In this document: positions 1 to 6,183 of the stretch, piece after piece
How the letters are laid out: every line of letters starts with the position of its first letter
Numbering within the stretch: position 1 is the first letter of the stretch
Source of the DNA: a bacterium
Lineage (GTDB): Archaea; Nanoarchaeota; Nanoarchaeia; Woesearchaeales; UBA10216
Assembly: GCA_024206195.1 (NCBI GenBank)
Contig: JAAGZO010001119.1
Location: forward strand, 1 to 10,466
Direction of reading: 5' to 3'
DNA: 10,466 bases
Notes under the pieces: generated by a model
The model's input: only the letters and a program-made list of their open reading frames with translations
Database searches by the model: none
What the model was told of the DNA's origin: nothing
Translations under genes and position numbers: made by a program

Positions 1-70
1 AGAAAAGTCTGAGCATAGTAATTTTTTGCTTAGAAAGTTCAAGAAAAAATACAATTATTCGAAAAACTGA
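1..70 (+). CDS. Possible 3' end of a plus-strand gene, cut by the window edge
   Basis: The frame starting at base 2 is open from the window edge to a TGA at 68-70 and would encode 22 basic, Lys-rich residues. Twenty-two open codons is weak evidence by itself. The support is positional: a plus-strand intrinsic terminator begins 22 bases after the stop, and no other plus-strand gene here would need it. No family can be assigned from so short a tail. Confidence 0.3.
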   Translation, partial: EKSEHSNFLLRKFKKKYNYSKN

Positions 71-91
71 TCTATTAATAATATCCACAAC

Positions 92-132
92 AATACGGTT
101 GTTTCTTTTTAAAGATCAACCGTATTTTTTTT
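92..132 (+). terminator. Intrinsic terminator, plus strand
   Basis: A perfect 10-base inverted repeat, AATACGGTTG (92-101) and CAACCGTATT (117-126), with a 15-base loop, runs into nine consecutive T (124-132). The T tract is on the plus strand only, so the terminator serves transcription entering from the left edge. Its right arm overlaps the stop codon of the minus-strand gene at 116-541, so the two genes converge very tightly. Confidence 0.75.
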
Positions 133-541
133 GTGCAAGATCTTTGACTCTTTTTGAAAATTTCTCCATTTCTTCCGAAATAGTTAATAATATTTCTTTA
201 TGGATCTCAGCCTGTTTCTCAGGAGGAACATCTGTAACCAGGGCGTTTATAAACTCATAGACTCTTTTAGATTTAACCAGGTTAAGAATATTTAGAAAAT
301 CTGTTATTGTAGGCTTTGCTCCTCCTTCAGTATCCCAATCATGCGACCAATACAAAATCCGTCTGTACGATTTCCCTAATTTCTCAGCAACGTGCTTATA
401 AGGATCCACACTTGACAATGATTGATCTGAATTTGGAAGATCCTCTTCGATTAATTTTTTCATAAATAATGCACCCGCTTCAGAAAGAGTGCGCATATTT
501 CCTTCATAAAAGATGTTCTTATCATTTTTCTGATCTTTCAT
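116..541 (-). CDS. CII-like/HTH-type small regulatory protein (hypothetical)
   Basis: A 141-residue soluble protein with no signal peptide or membrane segment. I start it at the ATG at 539-541 because GGGAG (547-551 on the complement) sits at good Shine-Dalgarno distance from it; the in-frame ATG 12 bases upstream (551-553) lies inside that site. The central part, about residues 45-100, reads as an all-helical DNA-binding-like segment: helix, LGKSYRRILYW, a short linker, then a PTITDFLNILNL helix. This layout recalls phage CII-like and CI-type regulators, where the protein scores nucleoid or phage operators. The last 35 residues are a charged helix that could mediate oligomerisation. The assignment is from pattern only, not a firm family match; a small phage- or island-borne regulator is the best guess. 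Its G+C (about 35% in a sample) is lower than that of the next gene. Confidence 0.6.
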   Translation of the reverse strand: MKDQKNDKNIFYEGNMRTLSEAGALFMKKLIEEDLPNSDQSLSSVDPYKHVAEKLGKSYRRILYWSHDWDTEGGAKPTITDFLNILNLVKSKRVYEFINALVTDVPPEKQAEIHKEILLTISEEMEKFSKRVKDLAQKKYG

Positions 542-986
542 ATAATCTCCCATTATAAGTAGTGTAACCTGTCTAAAATTTAGAAACTAATATGCACTTT
601 TCGGTGACAAATTGTTTTGCACTCCACAATTTCCAACTAATTGAAATGGATAATAAATAGTATCTCGATTAATCTAAACCTAATTCTAATCTCCAAAAAT
701 TAATATATCACCTGATTAACGGCCGAATCTCATTCAAGCAATTATTATAATATCCTATACTACAAATACTGATTTTACTCCGGCTCCTTCAATCGAAATA
801 CTACTAAAACGGTGTGAAAGTAATACGAAGTATATATAATATACGAATAAAAGTCTATTTTATTCCATAATTTTTGAAAAATATTGAGAATAATTACACG
901 GAATATTTTCGACATTTCCTCCCCAGTAAATACAAATATTCATCCTAAAAGAGAGAGCTAATCTCCCTCTTCTATTCATTTCGTTT
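542..986. other. AT-rich intergenic region between the CII-like gene and the ATPase gene
   Basis: About 430 bases without a credible coding frame on either strand. It holds the ATPase terminator at its right end, a 13-base inverted repeat TCTAAA-A-TTTAGA (572-584) just upstream of the CII-like gene that could be an operator, and an AT palindrome GTATAT-ATA-ATATAC (830-844) flanked by two direct TACGAA copies (824-829, 842-847). A single CGGCCG hexamer lies at 720-725. I see no RNA gene. Confidence 0.5.
947..971 (-). terminator. Intrinsic terminator of the ATPase gene, minus strand
   Basis: Read on the minus strand, AAGAGGGAG (963-971) pairs with CTCTCTCTT (949-957) across a 5-base loop: nine pairs including one G.U. 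A short run of T follows. It lies 16 bases past the TGA of the ATPase gene and is correctly oriented for it. Confidence 0.55.
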
Positions 987-3590
987 TCAAGCTTTTCTTC
1001 TCTTAATAGTATCCTTGCTTCTGTTGTCAACATCACTCCGCCATTTCTCCAATATTAAGATATCATCCAAGAGTTCGTCTGGCTCTGGCACTGCGACGCC
1101 TCCAATGAGTGCCTTGTCATGCGCGTAATTTGAACACTTGGTCATGCCAGAATACACCTGTTTATAATCATCGTCTTCCACTACCACTCCGGCTAGGCGC
1201 TGGGTTTCGATTCCTTTACGAAAACGCATGACTACTTCTCGAAGCAATACTTCCTCGACGGCGCGTTCCCAAGTCATTCGTAATCGATTGTAAGCATCGA
1301 CAGTCTGCCTTCTATATTCTTCTTCATCTCCATCTCTATGCAGCTTTGTGATAGATTGTTGCTGGGCTTTTAAAGCTCCAATCCGCTTGGTTGCGCTTTT
1401 GCCTTCAAAAGGAAGATCAGGTTCAGCAATACCAAAACCCTCTTTCTGTCTAATAAGACTTTGCGTAGTAATCGGTACACCAGATAATTTAGCTTCCTCT
1501 GCTAATAGGCAAAGAAAATAGATTTCATGTGTAAACACAATAACTTGACGGTGTGCAGCCTCTGCAACCAATCGTCTAGCTACTTGCTCCCTACGACGGT
1601 GGTCAAGTGAAGAAACTGGATCATCGAACACGATACCCCCATTACCACCGCTCAAGCCGACCTCTGCAAGGAAAGATCCAATGGCAATGGCACGTTGTTC
1701 GCCCTCGCTAAGTATATCTCCAAGCTTGAAACTCTGTGGAAGTTCCAGCTTGAGTTTGTGTAATGGTTTGCCCTTCTCGGATCGGCTTTGCAATGAAACC
1801 TGAAGTGTTCCAACTCCTAGTGATCTAAACTCTCGGTTAAGAGCATCAGCTAATTCATTTGAGACAACAGTTTCGGCTAACTCTGACGCTTTTAAGGAAA
1901 TGACATTTGTCTTTACAGCTGACAGACATTCCATTAGTTTGGATTGGTGACTAAGTCGAGAAACCGCGCTGACAACGGCATTCTTAACTTTGCCTAACTG
2001 CCCTCGTGCATTGAGTTCGTTATATTGTTGTTGTAATTCAACTCGTGTTTTCTCATCTGATGCTTTCTCCAACATTTCAACTTCTGCATTCAATTTGTCG
2101 ACAAGTGCTTGAAGCCGATTCGCTGGGCTGATCAATGTTTTATCAGTGCCATCCCACAGATTTGAGATAACGGCATCTTTAATCGCCTTATGGCGAGCGG
2201 TTAACGCAGATTCAAAGCCCCGAGTGTCTTTTGCGAGTTGCGCGTCTAAAGTCTCAATCTCACTATATGTGACTTCATCAAGGTTAAGTGTCAATATCTG
2301 TGCAATAAATGGATTGTATTCTGCATTCAATGCAGCGCTGCATTCTTGTGAAGTCTTCTCTGCCTCTTGCTGGATGAACGTCTCGAAACGAATCAAGCGC
2401 GCAGCACCTTCTTTGAGAGGCTGCTGGCAAAGGGGACAAGGTGAATCCTCACCTAAACCAGGAAACACCTTGTTTGGATGCGACTCAATCGCAAATTTAC
2501 GTGCGGCATTGAACAACTCTTTCCATGCTTCACCGCCCGTACCGGGAAGGAAATTCTCACCTTCATTGAATTGTTTGGCAGCAAGTTTAGCTACAGTTTG
2601 CGCTGTCCGGTATTTGTCCGATAAGCTCCTCAATTTGGAAACCATAGTTGAGCTTACTATCTTACTTTTAGTTATAGTATTTTCGGCTATAGATGCAATG
2701 CGACGTGCGCACAAGCGCAACTGGTTGGCCTTTTCTTTTGGATCGTTCTCTTTTAAGGTCTTGCTCAAATCAGCATGTTTAGCCAGCTCTTCAGGTGCCA
2801 GCATTGCCAGTTCTTCAATTTGGGCTGTCTTCGTCTTAGCGGACAATGAGGATATAAGTTTACCGACCGCAGTATTACCTTGTAGCGGTTCAAATGCAGA
2901 GAGATCAACGGCTGATTGCGTATGCTCGGTTTCAACCATAGTTTTCAAATTATTACAGATTTTCGCAAGACCTTCAAAAACATCAAGCCCATATGGAACA
3001 TATGAGAAATCGTCTTCACTATCAAGGTAGGCGCGAGCACAGCGAGAATCAAAGATAGCAATCGAGGATAGTTCAAGAGGGGCAGTTTCCCCATCGGTCC
3101 AATTCATTTCTTTGTCTTCGCCATTGATGACAACATCGAAAGCTGCTTTCGCAAGACCGGACTCTTCAACCGGAAGATTAGCATTTGAGTGGATTACTTC
3201 CGTTTGATCTCTTGCACGACAAGCACGCTTGAGTACGCGTGAATATCCTGACTTACCTGAGCCATTGTCTCCGTAAATAACTGTCATCCCAATAGGATCG
3301 AAAGGTAAAAGTTTGTTCGCGGCGATTGCATTCACGTTTTGCAGGTTCTTCATCGATAGAAACTTGAAATCCATCGAGTCTTTTGCAGGCGCAGGAATTT
3401 GGTCAGCAGTTAAAGGATTCGGTTTTCTACCCTTGGGATCGGGGATGCCATTATCGGCTTTAAGTAGAGCAAATAAATCATCTAGGTCGTCTGTCGTCAA
3501 AGCCTGGTTAGCAAGTAATCGCCTAATAGCATCGCATTGCCACCCTGGGAGTGAATGTGACCATAGCAGTATTTCTTGAAGTATCGTCAA
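987..3590 (-). CDS. RloC/PrrC-like ABC ATPase with zinc hook; probable anti-phage tRNA nuclease
   Basis: An 867-residue cytosolic protein of the AAA_13 (PrrC/RloC-like) group. Visible in order: Walker A GDNGSGKS (107-114); a long charged, coiled-coil-like arm; CPLC zinc-hook motif (385-388); a second arm (about 395-560); ABC signature LSEGEQRA (627-634); Walker B IVFDDPVSSLD (653-663); H-loop FTHE (686-689). The C-terminal domain has R771-x3-E775 and H824. PrrC and RloC use an Arg-x3-Glu...His triad to cut tRNA anticodons when infection is sensed; the zinc hook plus ABC head is the RloC layout. Triad assignment is inference, since the Glu-to-His spacing (49) exceeds the 32 of E. coli PrrC. 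The start is TTG (3588-3590), preceded by AAGAGG (3595-3600); the next ATG would trim about 70 residues before Walker A. No hsdR/hsdM genes flank it, so it stands alone. Its G+C (about 45% in a sample) differs from neighbouring cargo. Confidence 0.85.
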   Translation of the reverse strand: MTILQEILLWSHSLPGWQCDAIRRLLANQALTTDDLDDLFALLKADNGIPDPKGRKPNPLTADQIPAPAKDSMDFKFLSMKNLQNVNAIAANKLLPFDPIGMTVIYGDNGSGKSGYSRVLKRACRARDQTEVIHSNANLPVEESGLAKAAFDVVINGEDKEMNWTDGETAPLELSSIAIFDSRCARAYLDSEDDFSYVPYGLDVFEGLAKICNNLKTMVETEHTQSAVDLSAFEPLQGNTAVGKLISSLSAKTKTAQIEELAMLAPEELAKHADLSKTLKENDPKEKANQLRLCARRIASIAENTITKSKIVSSTMVSKLRSLSDKYRTAQTVAKLAAKQFNEGENFLPGTGGEAWKELFNAARKFAIESHPNKVFPGLGEDSPCPLCQQPLKEGAARLIRFETFIQQEAEKTSQECSAALNAEYNPFIAQILTLNLDEVTYSEIETLDAQLAKDTRGFESALTARHKAIKDAVISNLWDGTDKTLISPANRLQALVDKLNAEVEMLEKASDEKTRVELQQQYNELNARGQLGKVKNAVVSAVSRLSHQSKLMECLSAVKTNVISLKASELAETVVSNELADALNREFRSLGVGTLQVSLQSRSEKGKPLHKLKLELPQSFKLGDILSEGEQRAIAIGSFLAEVGLSGGNGGIVFDDPVSSLDHRRREQVARRLVAEAAHRQVIVFTHEIYFLCLLAEEAKLSGVPITTQSLIRQKEGFGIAEPDLPFEGKSATKRIGALKAQQQSITKLHRDGDEEEYRRQTVDAYNRLRMTWERAVEEVLLREVVMRFRKGIETQRLAGVVVEDDDYKQVYSGMTKCSNYAHDKALIGGVAVPEPDELLDDILILEKWRSDVDNRSKDTIKRRKA

Positions 3591-3663
3591 ACTGCCTCTT
3601 ACTTTTGGCTGTTTTGAGTCCCATTAATCTTGAAATGATACGTTTATCCCGTAATAAAAAAGA

Positions 3664-3692
3664 AAATTAATAAAAAGTGTTGAGGTTTGCAA
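3664..3692 (-). promoter_or_regulatory. Candidate sigma-70-type promoter of the ATPase gene
   Basis: On the minus strand a TTGCAA -35 (3687-3692) is followed after exactly 17 bases by TAATTT (3664-3669) as -10. The start of transcription would fall near 3657, leaving a leader of about 65 bases. The match is moderate (4 of 6 bases in each hexamer). The palindrome at 3699-3712 sits just upstream of the -35, a position typical for an operator or activator site. Confidence 0.35.
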
Positions 3693-3698
3693 GAATTT

Positions 3699-3712
3699 AT
3701 TTGTATACAAAT
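3699..3712. promoter_or_regulatory. Perfect 14-base palindrome, candidate operator
   Basis: ATTTGTATACAAAT is its own reverse complement. It lies 6 bases upstream of the candidate -35 of the RloC-like ATPase gene. A related core, TGTATACA, recurs at 5584-5591. A dimeric helix-turn-helix repressor would be the expected partner; which protein that is cannot be told from the window. Confidence 0.4.
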
Positions 3713-3853
3713 GGAATAAGCTTTATTAAATAGATGTGTTGATCCAGCAATTGTAGATATTTATCTCTGCTCTTAATGATCCTGTAAAAGTGAAAATGAA
3801 ATGCATTGTTTTATGCGGTTGTAAAGTGTAAAGTACATCTATTTGCTAGGTAT

Positions 3854-4240
3854 CTAAAATATACAAACCCCAATTACGGCAGATGATTCATATCCTCTCG
3901 TTAGGACTGCTGCATACCCTTTTTCACGGAACATTCTTGTCAACCGCATAGAGTTTTCTCTCCTTTTCTCGCGACCATCCATCATTTTACATGTTCGGTA
4001 TTCTTCAATAAGTTGTAGAAGTTCCTCATTTGGTATATGGTATACATTGTCTATTTCAATCATCTTGGAAATTACGTCACCATATAGGGCAGCAAATTCT
4101 TTACTATCAGTCCAATATTCACCACATCCATAGTCACCTGGATCACTGGCGAAATCTTTGTGCAACCTCTTCTGATCAGCTTTTATACCTCTATACATCT
4201 TCAATCGTAAAATGCCCACTTCTCCAGGTGCCGGGTACAT
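3854..4240 (-). CDS. Small ADP-ribosyltransferase-like protein (putative effector)
   Basis: A 128-residue soluble protein. ATG at 4238-4240 has a strong ribosome site, AAGGAG (4247-4252), five bases upstream. The pattern recalls the compact ADP-ribosyltransferase fold: an early strand ending in Y16-R17-G18, a GEYWTDS segment (40-46) followed by a helix ending in ALYG (51-54), and a final GYxAVLT-x-GYES-x-VIGV pair of strands (108-125) with E118 as possible catalytic Glu. In that fold the Arg, an aromatic/Ser-Thr-Ser strand and a late Glu bind NAD. No membrane segment or secretion signal is present, so an intracellular target is likely if it is active. It ends in TAG at 3854-3856, with another stop four codons later. 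It lies between the recombinase and the ATPase, same strand as both. The fold is inferred from motif order only; it could be another small island protein. Confidence 0.55.
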   Translation of the reverse strand: MYPAPGEVGILRLKMYRGIKADQKRLHKDFASDPGDYGCGEYWTDSKEFAALYGDVISKMIEIDNVYHIPNEELLQLIEEYRTCKMMDGREKRRENSMRLTRMFREKGYAAVLTRGYESSAVIGVCIF

Positions 4241-4480
4241 ACTATCTCCTTAAACTTTATCAATGCTAAGATGTGTCAATCGATCTTTTAATTACATATC
4301 CAAATATAAGGAGTCTATGCCTATAATACAATATTAATTCAGGAATAAAATTATTCACATCACTTCTACACTTCTGATAAGAATATTCTGAGTAATGATA
4401 AGAATACCTCCTAAAAACATACGGAAATGATAAGAATACTCAGCAATATCTCTCGTAAAGAAAAGGGCATACTACTACCC
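4241..4480. repeat. Three direct repeats TGATAAGAATA next to the recombinase gene
   Basis: TGATAAGAATA occurs at 4375-4385, 4396-4406 and 4428-4438; copies two and three share the longer AATGATAAGAATAC. Spacings are 21 and 32 bases, about two and three helical turns. CTGAGTA (4388-4394) is also repeated inverted as TACTCAG (4437-4443). The cluster starts 42 bases beyond the stop of the recombinase gene, where arm-type or core binding sites of tyrosine recombinases are often found. It could also be an operator set for the downstream ART-like gene. Confidence 0.6.
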
Positions 4481-4482
4481 TT
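4457..4482 (-). terminator. Weak intrinsic terminator of the recombinase gene, minus strand
   Basis: On the minus strand AAGGG (4478-4482) pairs with CCCTT (4463-4467) around a 10-base loop and is followed by TTTTCTTT. The first arm overlaps the TAA stop (4481-4483). The stem is only 5 base pairs, so efficiency is uncertain. Confidence 0.45.
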
Positions 4483-5083
4483 ATTCTTCAAGCTTCCTTA
4501 AAGCCTGCTCTACGTCCTCATCAAGGACATCACTGTACACCTGAGTCGTTGCTACACTCGAGTGCCCCAGCTGCTTCTGAACAAGTCTAAGATTATTATT
4601 CGAGGATTTGTAAAGCCTGGTTGCATAGGTATGGCGGAGGCTGTGGAAATGGTAATGAGAGGGGAGACTGCTGCGCTTATAGCAGTTCTTTACAATTAAT
4701 AATAGTGCTGTTCTTGTAAGCTTCTCTCCTCGCGAAGAAGAGAACAGATAAGGCCCGCTTTTCAACTTTTGCTTTAAATACTTCTTCAGATGAGCCTTTA
4801 ACTTCGATCCATACCTGACAACACGCTTTTTGCCTCCCTTGCCGTTTTGCACCGTTAAAGCTGACTGATTATACTCCAGATGCAGATCTTCGACCTTTAA
4901 ATCTGCCACTTCCTGAACTCGCAAACCAGTGTTCAAAGCCAGGTCAATGATCATCCAGTCGCGAATCGGTAGCCAGTTACCCTTCACTTCTGCTAAATAG
5001 GCAGCATCTGAGCAAGTCTTTACAATACGCTGGACTTCTTCTTCCTTTAAGTATTTTTCAGGTGTTATCAACCATGTTGTCAT
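4481..5083 (-). CDS. Catalytic-domain-only tyrosine recombinase (phage integrase family)
   Basis: A 200-residue site-specific recombinase. All active-site residues are present: R55 (TGLR), the beta-hairpin Lys at 82 or 85 (GKGGKKR), H147-x2-R150 (HSLRHTYATRL), H174 (LGHSS) and nucleophile Y183 (QVYSDV). The N-terminal core-binding domain of typical integrases (about 300-400 residues) is missing; the length matches FimB/FimE-type inversion recombinases and some minimal integrases. I chose ATG 5081-5083 because AGAGGA lies six bases upstream; the in-frame ATG at 5108-5110 has no such site. Its stop is followed by a weak terminator and then by three direct repeats; upstream lie GC-rich hairpins, so possible DNA substrates flank it. 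It may move or invert part of this island. Its sampled G+C (about 42%) is above that of the DUF3800 and restriction genes. Confidence 0.9.
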   Translation of the reverse strand: MTTWLITPEKYLKEEEVQRIVKTCSDAAYLAEVKGNWLPIRDWMIIDLALNTGLRVQEVADLKVEDLHLEYNQSALTVQNGKGGKKRVVRYGSKLKAHLKKYLKQKLKSGPYLFSSSRGEKLTRTALLLIVKNCYKRSSLPSHYHFHSLRHTYATRLYKSSNNNLRLVQKQLGHSSVATTQVYSDVLDEDVEQALRKLEE

Positions 5084-5130
5084 AATTAATCCTCTTTTAA
5101 GTTTGAGCATTTCTTTAGGAAATATGGAAC

Positions 5131-5216
5131 CCGGGCATACCCCGGCTATAATAGCCCGGACATAACCAATCGAAGCCGGTTATCTACCTGTCACTGGAAA
5201 CATAGTACCATTCCAG
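5131..5216. repeat. Cluster of three short hairpins upstream of the recombinase gene
   Basis: Three inverted repeats follow one another: CCGGGC (5131-5136) with GCCCGG (5154-5159), which encloses an alternative palindrome GGCTAT-A-ATAGCC (5144-5156); ATAACC (5162-5167) with GGTTAT (5178-5183); and CTGGAA (5194-5199) with TTCCAG (5211-5216). They stand out as GC-rich in an AT-rich spacer. None is followed by a T run, so they are not obvious terminators. A recombination site or a structured 5' leader of the recombinase mRNA fits the position. Confidence 0.55.
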
Positions 5217-5564
5217 ACAGAAGATCGACTTTCAATATTATTTTTTGGAAATTTTTGGAGAGTCTTTATATCTGGGCAGTGTTGATATGGAACTGTAAGC
5301 TCTCTTTTCTTATACCGTTTTTTACGAGAGACGTACTGAACACGTATTAATACCGTACTAAACAAACACTGAAGAGGTACTGATAAGCTATTGACATTGT
5401 GTTGTGGTCTTATTAATGTGCCATTAAATCTGTTGCAGTTTTTGGCAGAATCGTGAATGATGAACGTATAAATAAAGCAATTGAAACATTGTTCCGATAT
5501 GTATAGTAAAACTATTATAATTGGCTATATTAGACGTATTGATGGCAAATATTTGACAAAAGTA

Positions 5565-5593
5565 TTGACAAAACAAAAATTATTGTATACATT
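5565..5593 (+). promoter_or_regulatory. Candidate plus-strand promoter of a very short transcript
   Basis: A perfect -35 TTGACA (5565-5570) is followed after 17 bases by TACATT (5588-5593). Transcription would begin near 5600 and meet the plus-strand terminator at 5631-5656, giving an RNA of about 55-60 bases with no usable reading frame. The palindromic core TGTATACA (5584-5591) overlaps the -10. Confidence 0.35.
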
Positions 5594-5628
5594 TAGCCAA
5601 CCTCATCTACCATGTGTAGAAGGAGTTG

Positions 5629-6183
5629 TTAAGCCGTCAGCCATGACGGCTTTTCCGTTTCTGTAAGTCTTTTGGAAAATTTTTTTTGCAGTTTTTTTCT
5701 TTGGTATGCCCGATCTGTTATAAAAGCAGTTTTTAAAAATGCCACTGGTCCAAACCGAAGTTTTGCAATGTTGAAGATAACAACAAAATCAAACTCTTTT
5801 AACCACAAATACAATACAATCCTTCTACCTTCTTTATTAAACCAATCTAATATTTCTTTTTTAGTACCGTAATTTCTAATTATTGCCCCACTCTATTCTA
5901 TCCTTCCAGCTCGTCTAAAGTCGGGGTACCTTTCCTTTTCATTATTATGCTCCACTTCCCTTTCAATTAAATGCCAAAAAATCTTTTCATAATTGTTTTT
6001 ATCATTTATCTCAATCTTCGAATCAATCCAAATCGGGATGTTTTTATACTTCAACTTATTTGATTTGAAGTCTCGGATGAAAAGACTATGTAACTTGTGA
6101 ATAACTGTATTTGACCAATCTCCATCTACTTGCACGAAACCAGGTAGCCAGTTAGGAGTTCCCTCTGCTGCCGTATTGCTCAT
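5629..6183 (-). pseudogene. DUF3800 partner gene interrupted by an in-frame amber codon
   Basis: The frame codes for 96 residues, then TAG (5893-5895), then another 87 codons in the same frame to TAA (5629-5631). The part before the stop has WLPGF...DGDW, KNIPIW, FWHLIE and YPDFRRAGRIE. The part after it has AIIRNY, LYLWLKEFDFVVIF, FLKTAFITD and a basic QRKKLQKKFSKR tail. Together these match, from memory, an uncharacterised island/phage family of about 130-150 residues with an FWHxI...PDxRRxxRIxW...PII...WLEExDYxVIL...LxTAY layout. The stop replaces the Trp after RIE, so a single TGG-to-TAG change explains it. TAG also ends the ART-like gene here, so general recoding is unlikely; a nonsense pseudogene, or a strain-specific loss, is the simplest reading. 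It starts inside the DUF3800 gene, overlapping it by 32 bases, so the two form an operon. Confidence 0.7.
5631..5660 (+). terminator. Strong hairpin terminator, plus-strand orientation
   Basis: AAGCCGTCA (5631-5639) and TGACGGCTT (5644-5652) form a perfect 9-base-pair stem with a 4-base loop, followed by TTTTCCGTTT on the plus strand. The complement has A residues before the stem and no T run after it, so it points plus, although the last codons and stop of the minus-strand DUF3800 partner lie within it. It may still slow minus-strand transcription. Confidence 0.6.

Larger units (their letters stand above)
3591..3853. other. Intergenic region upstream of the ATPase gene with a 14-base palindrome
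   Basis: This AT-rich spacer separates two minus-strand genes. It contains the perfect palindrome ATTTGTATACAAAT (3699-3712) and, 7-50 bases on the ATPase side of it, the best promoter match for the ATPase gene. The far end near 3780-3853 shows only short imperfect repeats and no convincing terminator for the ART-like gene. Confidence 0.5.
5084..5628. other. Gene-free region between the recombinase and the DUF3800 unit
   Basis: About 545 bases without a convincing protein gene. It holds the hairpin cluster at its left end, a 10-base palindrome GTATTAATAC (5344-5353), an extra CTGATAAG (5380-5387) that matches the start of the repeats beyond the recombinase, and three plus-strand TTGACA hexamers (5391-5396, 5553-5558, 5565-5570). 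A lysine- and arginine-rich 61-codon minus-strand frame (5180-5365) has only a TTG start without ribosome site and is not called. Confidence 0.5.

Noticed and set aside
552..557. TATAAT on the minus strand just ahead of the CII-like gene
   Set aside because: Transcription from it would begin after the ribosome site, and no acceptable -35 lies 16-18 bases upstream.
2146..3030. Long plus-strand open frame of 294 codons
   Set aside because: It lies wholly inside the ATPase gene on the other strand. Ser/Ala/Leu-rich antisense shadow without family motifs; the ATPase motifs are unambiguous.
3313..3579. Plus-strand open frame opposite the start of the ATPase gene
   Set aside because: Antisense shadow of the N-terminal part, no ribosome site and no recognisable domain.
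4030..4269. Plus-strand frame opposite the ART-like gene
   Set aside because: The minus-strand gene has a strong ribosome site and fold-like motifs; this frame has neither.
4370..4440. CRISPR-like reading of the three TGATAAGAATA repeats
   Set aside because: Repeats are 11-14 bases and intervals 10 and 21 bases; too short and irregular, and no cas genes are present.
5121..5190. tRNA-like look of the GC-rich hairpins near the recombinase
   Set aside because: No acceptor stem, anticodon arm or proper T-arm can be assembled on either strand.
5180..5365. Basic 61-residue minus-strand frame upstream of the recombinase
   Set aside because: TTG start without ribosome site, overlaps two of the hairpins, and shows no recognisable motif. 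A decayed gene remains possible.
5481..5666. Plus-strand frame of 61 codons
   Set aside because: TTG start without ribosome site, internal promoter-like sequence, and the end runs through a terminator hairpin.
5672..5872. Plus-strand frame opposite the second half of the DUF3800 partner
   Set aside because: Antisense shadow; the minus frame carries the conserved residues.
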